Of a stretch of DNA of 22,865 nucleotides, positions 14,572 through 21,580 are shown piece after piece. The notes beneath the pieces are model-generated. The model had not been told where the DNA came from, did not search any database, and saw only the letters and a list, made by a program, of their open reading frames with translations. The position numbers were made by a program, and so were the translations under genes. Origin of the DNA: Methylococcaceae bacterium (GTDB lineage Bacteria > Pseudomonadota > Gammaproteobacteria > Methylococcales > Methylococcaceae); contig VEPB01000390.1 in the NCBI GenBank assembly GCA_012026715.1, forward strand, positions 1 through 22,865. Reading direction: 5' to 3'. Every line of letters starts with the position of its first letter. Positions within the stretch are counted from its first letter, which is position 1.

Positions 14572-16242
14572 ATGGATAGCCCAACTCGCAGCTACCGCCT
14601 GGCTCCGCTCCGTTCCCTCGCGCACACGGTGGTTGGCTGGCTGCCCCCAAGCTGGCGCGAACCGATTTCCGAGCGGCTGCTACGCCGCGCTGCATCGCCG
14701 GGACCCGCGGCCGAGCACGTTTTCCAATACCAGCTGAGCCGCCGTGGCGGCGGAGACGAAGCCAATGTCGCCGCCGGCGCGGACCAGTTTTACGAACGCC
14801 AGTACCGGCAATTCCTCAGCCCCGCCATGGGGGCTTTCGCCCAGACCGCCACCCAGGTCGTGATCGGGACTGGCGGTCAGCCGCGCGGCTGGCTATGGAA
14901 CCGCCATCGGCGCAGCGTTGCCGCGGTGGTCGAGCAGCGAGGCGAGGCCCCCCCACTGTTGGTGCTAAACCCGGAAACCGTAGCGGTGGCGCTGATGCTG
15001 CCCCGCCCCAAACGGGCCGGCGAAGCGGACGAGGCCAGCCGCTGGCTGTCCGGAGCCGGTCCCATGCCGACCTATTTCCGGGAGTTGATCGAAGGCACCG
15101 AGATCGGCGGCGGTACCCCCGGCATCCGGATGCGGGAAGCCTCGGCCGCCGGCGCGCTGCTGGCGACCCTGGAAGCAATCCTCACCAGCCGGCGGCTGGC
15201 GGCACTGGCGACGCACCCGCACGATCCTGACGCCATGGGGCTGCACCTGACGCTGTTCGGGGTCGAGGTGATCGCGCCGGACGAGTTGCTCACCCGTTTC
15301 GGACTGGACCGTTCCGTCATCGCGGCCTACCGTTACGACGCCCGCCGGGCCGACCGCGCGCTGGTGTTCTGTGTCGGCGCGACCGAAGAGGTGTTCACCC
15401 AGTGTTCGCAGAACCTGTTCGTGAAACGCGCCGCTCCGCCCGGCCGGCGCAAGCACCAGCGCGACCCGCTGCCGCCTCTGGAGGATTTCGTGGGCCACCA
15501 GTTCGAAGCCCTCCAGGTGACTGTGTCCGCCAGCGGCCTTCCCGGCGCCTCGCCGCGCAACGGGGCCATGGGCCGCACCGTGTTCGCGACCAGGAAAGGC
15601 CGTAAGTTGCTGTTATTGATCCCCTATCACCCCGGCAGCGCGATCCACGGCCATGCAGCCAAGCTGTGGTCTAACCCCTATGGCACCGTGATCCTGTCCG
15701 ACGACCACGACAGCCTGTGCCGGATCACCGTCTCGGGTCCGGCCTGGGTGATTAGCCACAGCACCGCCACCAAACGCTACCCGGATAGCGTGGCTCGAGT
15801 CTCCGCCCAGCGCGGCCATAACGGCAAGCCGGTGGCTGAGCCCGAATACTGGTTCGTCCAGGAAGTTGCCGAACTGTGCCGCCAGCGCGAACCGCTGATG
15901 GCCAACGACCTGGATCTTGCGCGCCCCACCAGCAGCATCAGTGCCGGCGGAGAGGCTCTCCATGGCGAGAAGCCAGCCTATTTCGGAGCCAGCGAGTTGC
16001 CGCCGTACGACATGGCGCTGCAGCGCCAAAGGGAAGCGACCGGATTGGAGGACGATCCTACCGGAGCCTGCTACAGCCTGTGGCAGGCGGAACTCGAAGC
16101 GGCGCTGCAAGCACGGCTCGAACATCTGGATCAGGTGCTGCAGCGGCCGTTCCGGTGGGATCACACCAATGCCGGCGAGCTCCGCCCCCCTACCCCCCCC
16201 ACGTTCGTCAGCGTCACGGCAACGGAAATTTCTCCGCCCTGA
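14572..16242 (+). CDS. Unassigned 556-residue cytoplasmic protein
   Basis: This gene has a strong ribosome-binding site and GC-rich third codon positions, so it is real, but I do not recognise its family. The N-terminus (MDSPTRSYRLAPLRSLAHTV) has no signal peptide, and no clear transmembrane helix follows. The sequence alternates hydrophobic strands (PPLLVLNPETVAVALML, KLLLLIPYHPGSAIHGHA, YGTVILSDDHDS) with Arg/Ala-rich helices, suggesting a soluble alpha/beta protein. Histidines cluster in YHPGSAIHGHAAKLW and in the nearby DDHDS and VISHSTATKRYP segments, which could bind a metal or phosphate; that is only a possibility. The C-terminal part has a helix with Gln/Glu/Leu repeats (LWQAELEAALQARLEHLDQ) and a Pro-rich tail. 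It lies 235 bases upstream of the multihaem cytochrome gene but is separated from it by a weak terminator and a probable operator. Confidence 0.85.
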   Translation: MDSPTRSYRLAPLRSLAHTVVGWLPPSWREPISERLLRRAASPGPAAEHVFQYQLSRRGGGDEANVAAGADQFYERQYRQFLSPAMGAFAQTATQVVIGTGGQPRGWLWNRHRRSVAAVVEQRGEAPPLLVLNPETVAVALMLPRPKRAGEADEASRWLSGAGPMPTYFRELIEGTEIGGGTPGIRMREASAAGALLATLEAILTSRRLAALATHPHDPDAMGLHLTLFGVEVIAPDELLTRFGLDRSVIAAYRYDARRADRALVFCVGATEEVFTQCSQNLFVKRAAPPGRRKHQRDPLPPLEDFVGHQFEALQVTVSASGLPGASPRNGAMGRTVFATRKGRKLLLLIPYHPGSAIHGHAAKLWSNPYGTVILSDDHDSLCRITVSGPAWVISHSTATKRYPDSVARVSAQRGHNGKPVAEPEYWFVQEVAELCRQREPLMANDLDLARPTSSISAGGEALHGEKPAYFGASELPPYDMALQRQREATGLEDDPTGACYSLWQAELEAALQARLEHLDQVLQRPFRWDHTNAGELRPPTPPTFVSVTATEISPP

Positions 16243-16246
16243 AAAC

Positions 16247-16266
16247 ACGGCAGCAAGCCGTTCTTT
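16247..16266 (+). terminator. Weak candidate terminator
   Basis: ACGGC-AGCAA-GCCGT is a 5-bp stem starting five bases after the stop codon and followed by TCTTTC. The stem is short, so termination would be partial at best. Confidence 0.35.
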
Positions 16267-16279
16267 CCCCCATCTCAAC

Positions 16280-16317
16280 TAGGTCATATGACACACCAGA
16301 ATGCGTCATATGACCTA
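16280..16317. promoter_or_regulatory. Double palindrome, candidate operator upstream of the multihaem cytochrome
   Basis: A 13-bp perfect inverted repeat TAGGTCATATGAC (16280-16292) / GTCATATGACCTA (16305-16317) encloses a 12-base spacer. Each arm itself contains the perfect 10-bp palindrome GTCATATGAC (16283-16292 and 16305-16314), so the site can also be read as two identical operators spaced 22 bp centre to centre, about two helical turns. A partial third copy, GTCATAT, lies at 16356-16362, just before the AT-rich segment 16370-16383 that includes a TAAAAT -10 candidate (16373-16378). Two turns of spacing and internal symmetry are what cooperative dimeric regulators use. The regulator is not encoded in the window and I do not recognise the word. 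As RNA it would form a long hairpin without a T tract, so terminator use is less likely. Confidence 0.6.
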
Positions 16318-16477
16318 CTCCTTCCCAAGCCTTGTTTTCGCCATCCCAGAAGCCAGTCATATCGAACTGATTTAAAATAAAAACTTCTGCCTGGCTCCAA
16401 ATTTGCGGGAGTTTGATGGCGTACGCCACCGGCGACGGGTCGTTCCATCAAACAATGAATAACAAGGAGCGGAAAAC

Positions 16478-19400
16478 ATGCTTCCATCCCCGCAATTCCC
16501 TTTCTCTCGTCTCATGGTCCGGCTGTTGGCGACGGCGCTGCTGGTGTCCGTCGCGAGTGGCGCTGCAGCCAAGCCCAAACTCTCCATCGGCAAGGCGAAG
16601 TGGCGCAATGGTCACCTGCTTGTCAGCGGCAGTGGCCCCAAGTCCATGAAGGCAGCGTCCGTCGAACTCTATGATTCCAGCGGGCGCCTGCTGGGCACCC
16701 AAGCCGCCCAAGGACGCAGGTTTTCCTTCTCGCTGACCCCCGACCGCGCCGAGCTGCTGTGTGCCGTACAGGTCAAGGCGGGCGGGCTGACCACTACCCG
16801 ACCGATTGCCGGCGCACCCAACAAGGACTGCGGAAAGGCGCCGCAGTGCCGCATCCTTTCGCCGACGCCGGGAGCGGCTGCCCTGACCGTAGGCACCGAA
16901 GTCAGCTTCAGCGCGAGCGCCAAACTGAAAGACAAGAAAGCCGGACCGCTCCAGCTGGAATGGGATTTCGGCGGCGGCGCCATGGGCGAAGACCCGACCC
17001 CCGACCGTATCGTCCAAGCCTATCGGAAGCCCGACACGGAGACGGCGACGGTGCGCTTCGTGCGCGATAACAGCCGCTACCGGGTACGCTTCTCGGCCAC
17101 CGATGCCAAGAAAAGGCGCTGCGAAGACAGCGTGGAAGTGGTGGTGGGAACCGCCCCCGCCGGCTTGCCCGACCAGGTCGCCGAACCGCCCGCGCCGGCC
17201 CTCGGCAGCCAGCTTTCCGGCATTAAGGACGACTACGTGGTGCTTCCGTTCGAGGACTGGACCATGCAGATGGATTCCGACGCGGCCTTCATGCCCAATA
17301 TCTACAACGCGACTTCCCCTTCCATCCACAACCTCCGGGCGGTGGTCTACCAGAAGGCCCTGCAACCGGTGGTGCTCGGCACCGACAAGATTCAGCTGAA
17401 ATACTCCGCCGGCTCCAATCCGGCCGATCCGGTGGGATCGGGCTCCATCAATTCCACCAGCCAGAACTGGCCGCTGAACGACGATATCAAAGTCTTTTCT
17501 CCCATGCTGACGGCCACGGTGCAAAAATCGCAGCTGTGGGAGAAGTACACCGGCCGAGCCGACGACGAGAAATCCGACAGCTACAAGCCTCACTTCTGGG
17601 CGGCGTTCGGCTCCAACTACCCCTTCAACGGTGTACCGGAATCGGCCCGGCCCTATCCGGACGAAGGCTACCTCATCGGACCGGGCAAACAGAACGACCC
17701 CGAAGCCAACGGCAGCTTCATGCCCGGCAAGGCCGATCCGTACAAGGCCAACGATCCCCAGCCTTTCGGCTCTTACAACGACAAGGAAGGACTGCACGAA
17801 GTCAAGATGCTGCCGCTGTCCGACGTGGACGACCAGGGCCGCATCAATCCCTTCCCGCTGTTCCGGGTCCAGGCGGTCAAGGACGATCAGGTAAAGGCGA
17901 CCGCCGACGCGGTGATGACCAATGGCCGCGATTTCCACTGCCGCGGCTGCCACGCCAGGGGCAAGATCGCCGCCAACCCCAACGCCCCCCACACCAAAGC
18001 CGCCTTCGCCAGCACCCCGGCAGGCCACATGCAAACCGGCCCACTCACCCCGATCGACAAACCGGAGTTTTTCGAGCCCGAAAACGACAGCATCTACGCC
18101 CAGGAACACGCCGCCGCGCTCAACTTCTCCAGCCTGCACGATTTCTACGACGGCTACACCTTCCTGAAATTCATGCAGTACGGCAGCAAGGCCGACATGT
18201 ATAGCCCCACCTTCCTCACCGACAAGGTCAACGTCGACGGTCCCGTGCAGTGCACCGGCTGCCACGCCACGCCCCAGCGCTTCGTGAACTTCGGGGTCGG
18301 CCCCGACACCTGGTGGGACGGCGGCGACCACGATCCCGCCAGCATGGACTACGACCCCAACTACACCGTCGCCATGCACCGGTTTCACGGCGAACTCCAG
18401 TGGAAGGACGAAAGCAAGTCCGACATCAAGCGCAAGACCAGCGGCATCTACGAGCGCTGGGACTGGAAGACCAAGGGAGCCAACAACACCAGCGACACCA
18501 GCCTGTTCCCCATCTTCGACAAGGAGACCGGCCAGCAACTTCCGATGGAGGAGAACTGCCTCAAATGCCATTCCGGCGAACGGGAACAGCATTATCGCGA
18601 CCGCATGGCGACCGCGGGGGTGACCTGTTACGACTGCCACGGCGACATGCTGGCGGTGGGCGAGGCTTATCCCAACGACTACCTCAACCACAAGAACAAG
18701 CTCGGCTCCACCGATCTGAAGGACTACCGCCTGGCCTGGTTCGACAATCCGGACTGCGGCTCCTGCCACACCGGCGACGGCAACGTGGGCGCCGACCAGA
18801 GCGGCGGCTTCTTCAGCGCCGGCGTCATGAAGCAGGCCTTCGACCCGAGCGACCCTTCGGCCACCACCCGTCCGGTCGACAAGGCCGACCCCAACGGACG
18901 CCGGTTCTCCGCGGCTCCGGTGAAGAACTACCAGACCGACATCACCACCTCGCTGATGACCATGGACTCCAACATGGAGTACATCTACACCGACGTGACC
19001 CGCACCTTCGACGCACCGCTGTTCCGCTTCGGCCGCGACCGTCACGGCGACGTGCCCTGCGCCGCCTGCCACGGCGCCGCCCACGCGATCTGGCCCAATC
19101 GCGACCCCAACGCCAACGACAATGTCACCGCGCTGCAGCTGCAGGGCCATACCGGCACATTGCTGGAGTGCAACGTCTGCCACACGACCGAGTCGTTCGC
19201 CAAGCTTGAAGACCTGGACGGCGGCGCCAACTTCAGCGGCGACGCCACGGCCGGCATCCTGGGCGGCCCGCACGACCTGCACCCGGTCAACGATCCCTAC
19301 TGGTGGAAGGACGCCAAGGACGCCACCGACACCAATGCCGACGGCACCACCGCAGGCGGCTGGCACAACAATTACGCCAAGCTGCCGGGCATGAAGGGGG

Positions 19401-19654
19401 AGGATCAGTGCGCCGCCTGCCATGGCAAAGACCACAAGGGAACCCGGCTGTCGAAGACCCCGGTGGACCGAACCTTCGACTTCAGTGACTTCAAGTTCGG
19501 ACCACTGAGCAAAGTCGGCTTCAAATCTCGGGTCATCCAGGTGAAGGCTGGCACGCCCATCGGCTGCGACACTTGCCATGACCTGCCGACCAGCTTCTAC
19601 TGTTCGCCTTCCACCAGTCAGCCAAGGGGCACTCCGAGCTGTCCAACGCCCTGA
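16478..19654 (+). CDS. Exported nine-haem c-type cytochrome with PKD-like N-terminal domain
   Basis: The 1058-residue protein has a signal peptide (hydrophobic core VRLLATALLVSVASGAAA, cleavage near residue 31) and a start fixed by AAGGAG (16464-16469). Residues about 125-225 resemble a PKD/Ig-like fold (LEWDFGGG pattern). The C-terminal two thirds carries nine CXXCH c-haem motifs, with first Cys at 488, 592, 694, 717, 760, 861, 898, 978 and 1030. It has no further membrane helix, so it is periplasmic or displayed outside, presumably moving electrons to or from an oxidoreductase or extracellular acceptor; the substrate is unknown. It is not a recognisable MtrA/OmcA or hydroxylamine oxidoreductase. 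The 3' end appears frameshifted: a missing base near 19610/19611 seems to have destroyed a tenth CXXCH, and the final 15 residues look non-native. Transcription is probably independent, from the region with the double palindrome. Confidence 0.92.
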   Translation: MLPSPQFPFSRLMVRLLATALLVSVASGAAAKPKLSIGKAKWRNGHLLVSGSGPKSMKAASVELYDSSGRLLGTQAAQGRRFSFSLTPDRAELLCAVQVKAGGLTTTRPIAGAPNKDCGKAPQCRILSPTPGAAALTVGTEVSFSASAKLKDKKAGPLQLEWDFGGGAMGEDPTPDRIVQAYRKPDTETATVRFVRDNSRYRVRFSATDAKKRRCEDSVEVVVGTAPAGLPDQVAEPPAPALGSQLSGIKDDYVVLPFEDWTMQMDSDAAFMPNIYNATSPSIHNLRAVVYQKALQPVVLGTDKIQLKYSAGSNPADPVGSGSINSTSQNWPLNDDIKVFSPMLTATVQKSQLWEKYTGRADDEKSDSYKPHFWAAFGSNYPFNGVPESARPYPDEGYLIGPGKQNDPEANGSFMPGKADPYKANDPQPFGSYNDKEGLHEVKMLPLSDVDDQGRINPFPLFRVQAVKDDQVKATADAVMTNGRDFHCRGCHARGKIAANPNAPHTKAAFASTPAGHMQTGPLTPIDKPEFFEPENDSIYAQEHAAALNFSSLHDFYDGYTFLKFMQYGSKADMYSPTFLTDKVNVDGPVQCTGCHATPQRFVNFGVGPDTWWDGGDHDPASMDYDPNYTVAMHRFHGELQWKDESKSDIKRKTSGIYERWDWKTKGANNTSDTSLFPIFDKETGQQLPMEENCLKCHSGEREQHYRDRMATAGVTCYDCHGDMLAVGEAYPNDYLNHKNKLGSTDLKDYRLAWFDNPDCGSCHTGDGNVGADQSGGFFSAGVMKQAFDPSDPSATTRPVDKADPNGRRFSAAPVKNYQTDITTSLMTMDSNMEYIYTDVTRTFDAPLFRFGRDRHGDVPCAACHGAAHAIWPNRDPNANDNVTALQLQGHTGTLLECNVCHTTESFAKLEDLDGGANFSGDATAGILGGPHDLHPVNDPYWWKDAKDATDTNADGTTAGGWHNNYAKLPGMKGEDQCAACHGKDHKGTRLSKTPVDRTFDFSDFKFGPLSKVGFKSRVIQVKAGTPIGCDTCHDLPTSFYCSPSTSQPRGTPSCPTP

Positions 19655-19685
19655 CGCCAGGGCTCCGCCGGCAGGGAAACGAACG

Positions 19686-19716
19686 ACGCCCGGCTGATGC
19701 CGGGCGTTGGATTTCT
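19686..19716 (+). terminator. Rho-independent terminator after the cytochrome gene
   Basis: Perfect 9-bp stem ACGCCCGGC (19686-19694) and GCCGGGCGT (19699-19707) with loop TGAT, followed by TGGATTTCT. It is the best terminator in the window. A second GC hairpin (GCCGCC 19718-19723 with GGCGGC 19741-19746, inner CCGGC/GCCGG) follows directly. Confidence 0.7.
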
Positions 19717-19790
19717 GGCCGCCATCCGGCTCGCCGGGACGGCGGCTTAGGTTTATCCTGAATGCAGATCACCGATCACGGGAGACAACC

Positions 19791-20234
19791 ATGAGCACTT
19801 ACACCCGCATCCTGCTCGCCGCCGATTTCGGCGAAAACTACCGGTACGTCGCACGACGGGCCGTCGATCTGGCCACCCGCTACGGCGCCGAACTGAGCCT
19901 GATCCATGTGGTGGAGAACATTCCCACCGGTGACGCCGGCTACGGCCCCATCGTGCCTTTCGAGATCGATCTGACGGAACAGCTGGTGGAAGCCGCGGAG
20001 AAGCGCATGACGGAGTTGGGCGAGGAACTGCAGGTTCCCGTGGAACGCGTCCGGGTGGAAGTGGGCAGCCCCAAACACGAGATCATCCGGGTTGCGGAGG
20101 AAAACGCCGTCGACCTCATCGTGGTCGGCTCCCATGGCCGCCACGGCATCGGCCTGCTGCTGGGCTCCACCGCCTCCAGCGTGCTGCACCATGCCAAGTG
20201 CGACGTGCTGGCAGTGCGGCTGAAGGACGAATGA
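19791..20234 (+). CDS. Universal stress protein, UspA family, ATP-binding type
   Basis: A 147-residue single-domain Usp protein, starting at ATG 19791 with GGGAG six bases upstream. The N-terminus MSTYTRILLAADFGENYRYV has the usual first strand and the Asp that binds adenine nucleotide (here AADF rather than the common AVDG/AVDL). The ATP-binding loop G-2X-G-9X-G-(S/T) is complete in VVGSHGRHGIGLLLGSTASSVLHH, so this belongs to the ATP-binding subgroup (UspFG/MJ0577-like in motif). It ends with the family-typical CDVLAVRLK. Such proteins are cytoplasmic, dimeric and induced by starvation, oxidants or growth arrest. The specific target is unknown. Terminators lie on both sides, so it is probably a monocistronic gene. 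Confidence 0.95.
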   Translation: MSTYTRILLAADFGENYRYVARRAVDLATRYGAELSLIHVVENIPTGDAGYGPIVPFEIDLTEQLVEAAEKRMTELGEELQVPVERVRVEVGSPKHEIIRVAEENAVDLIVVGSHGRHGIGLLLGSTASSVLHHAKCDVLAVRLKDE

Positions 20235-20237
20235 TCT

Positions 20238-20262
20238 TCGCCGGAGCGCACGGCTCCGGCGA
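20238..20262. terminator. Hairpin between convergent genes, probable two-way terminator
   Basis: A perfect 10-bp stem TCGCCGGAGC (20238-20247) and GCTCCGGCGA (20253-20262) with loop GCACG sits between the ends of the Usp gene and the convergent dhaK gene. There is no T tract on the plus strand; the minus-strand flank has only a short A/T run (AAGATCATT). Position argues for termination in both directions. Confidence 0.55.
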
Positions 20263-20282
20263 CTCCCGAGGCCAATGCCGGC

Positions 20283-21272
20283 CTAGCAACCCCAGCGCAA
20301 CGCCGGCGTCAACACCGGCTCATCCCACAGTTCCAGCAATTCGTCGTCCAGCAGGGTAGTGGTCAGCGAACAACCGGCCATGTCCAGGGAAGTCGTGTAG
20401 TTGCCCACCAGCGAACGGATGACGCTGAGGCCCCTGCTTTCGAAATAGCGCCGGGCGATGTCGTAGATCAGGTACAGCTCCACCAAGGGCGTGGCGCCGA
20501 AGCCATTGACGTGCAACAGGATCGGCTGGCCCGATTTCAACGGCAAGTCGGCGGCGATGGCATCGGCCAGGGTGGCGACGATTTCACCCGCCCCGGCCAG
20601 GGCCATGCGGCGGCGCCCCTGCTCGCCATGGATGCCCACCCCCATCTCGACCTCGTCGGACCCGAGCTCGAAGGTGGGCTTGCCCAGTGCCGGCACCGTG
20701 CAACTGGTGAGCGCCACCCCCATGGACGCGGTGACCGCCGCCACCCGGTCGCCGAGTGCCTTGCAAGCCGCCAGGTCGGCACCCCGTTCGGCGGCGGCCC
20801 CGACCATTTTCTCAACGACCAGGGTGCCCGCCACGCCGCGCCGGCCGATGCTGTGATCTTTCGGCAACGACACGTCGTCTGCCACCAGCACCGTGGCATG
20901 GGGCGATTCCAGCATCTCCGCGGCGATCTCGAAGTTCATCACGTCGCCGGCGTAATTTTTCACGATGAACAGCACCCCGCCACCCTGATCCACCGCTTGG
21001 GCCGCCGCCAGCATCTGATCCGGCGTGGGAGAGGTGAAAATCTCGCCGGGACAGGCGGCATCCAGCATACCCCTGCCGACAAACCCGCCGTGCAGCGGCT
21101 CGTGGCCGGAACCGCCGCCTGATATCAGCGCCACCTTGCCGGCGCGCCCGGCCTGCTTGCGCCACAGATAACGGGGATCGGGATTGAATCCGACCAAATC
21201 GGCATGGGCACCCGCGAAGCCTTGCAGGCTCGCATCCAGCAGGCTGTCGACGCTATCGAGGAATTTTTTCAT
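20283..21272 (-). CDS. dhaK: Dihydroxyacetone kinase substrate-binding subunit DhaK
   Basis: DhaK binds dihydroxyacetone covalently through a histidine, and DhaL or an ATP-dependent kinase domain phosphorylates it. The 329-residue protein aligns well by eye with E. coli DhaK: MKKFLDSVDSLLDASLQGFA at the start, KVALISGGGSGHEPLHGGFVG (GGGSGHEP at 52-59), CPGEIFTSPTPDQM, IVKNYAGDVMNFE (Asp110), GRRGVAGTLVVEKMVGAAAERG, GVGIHGEQG with the substrate-linking His215, GFGATPLVELY, and LTPALRWGC at the end. It is about 27 residues shorter than E. coli DhaK, mostly around 220-245. No DhaL, DhaM or ATP-dependent DhaK-DhaL fusion lies beside it, so its partner must be elsewhere if it is active. The start at 21272 has GGAAG a few bases upstream, and a plausible promoter lies about 30 bases ahead. 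Confidence 0.93.
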   Translation of the reverse strand: MKKFLDSVDSLLDASLQGFAGAHADLVGFNPDPRYLWRKQAGRAGKVALISGGGSGHEPLHGGFVGRGMLDAACPGEIFTSPTPDQMLAAAQAVDQGGGVLFIVKNYAGDVMNFEIAAEMLESPHATVLVADDVSLPKDHSIGRRGVAGTLVVEKMVGAAAERGADLAACKALGDRVAAVTASMGVALTSCTVPALGKPTFELGSDEVEMGVGIHGEQGRRRMALAGAGEIVATLADAIAADLPLKSGQPILLHVNGFGATPLVELYLIYDIARRYFESRGLSVIRSLVGNYTTSLDMAGCSLTTTLLDDELLELWDEPVLTPALRWGC

Positions 21273-21580
21273 GGGCTTCCGGCAGTCGTGTCAAAGCCGC
21301 GATTATCGCGCGGAGCGCCACCCGTCACCAAGATTCCATCGGAAGCCGGTTTCCTCGACACACCGGCATCCTTGGGGTCCGCTGTCCGCTGGCGGTGCCA
21401 TCGGCCAAACTCGAGACTCGCTGGTCGTTTCGGATTCGATCCGCGCGAACCGGGAGCGGGCTGCACGCTCGATGGTTTCCGCGAATCCGGTCCCGGCGGG
21501 AATGGCAGGCTGCCCTTTGAATGGGAGAGCCGGACGTTCGTCCGTTGTCGCCCAATCCTCCCCCCGCTTGGAAATCGGCG
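21273..21580. other. Intergenic region upstream of dhaK
   Basis: 308 bases separate the end of the signalling gene from the start of dhaK. Possible short reading frames here do not resemble known proteins and overlap neighbours out of frame. Visible elements are the candidate dhaK promoter and palindrome (21298-21331), and a 5-bp hairpin CGGAC-GTTC-GTCCG (21531-21544), placed where a minus-strand terminator for the upstream gene would be but lacking a T tract. I see nothing else. Confidence 0.6.
21298..21331 (-). promoter_or_regulatory. Candidate dhaK promoter with overlapping palindrome
   Basis: On the minus strand, TTGGTG (21331-21326) and GATAAT (21307-21302, five of six -10 bases) are 18 bases apart and about 30 bases before the dhaK ATG. 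The -10 lies inside the palindrome CGCGAT-T-ATCGCG (21298-21310), which could let a repressor block it. The -35 is weak. Confidence 0.4.

Noticed and set aside
16448..19579. A minus-strand reading frame of 1043 codons opposite the cytochrome gene
   Set aside because: It mirrors a GC-rich gene almost exactly, is Val/Gly/His-rich low complexity and shows no domain, while the opposite strand has a signal peptide and nine CXXCH motifs.
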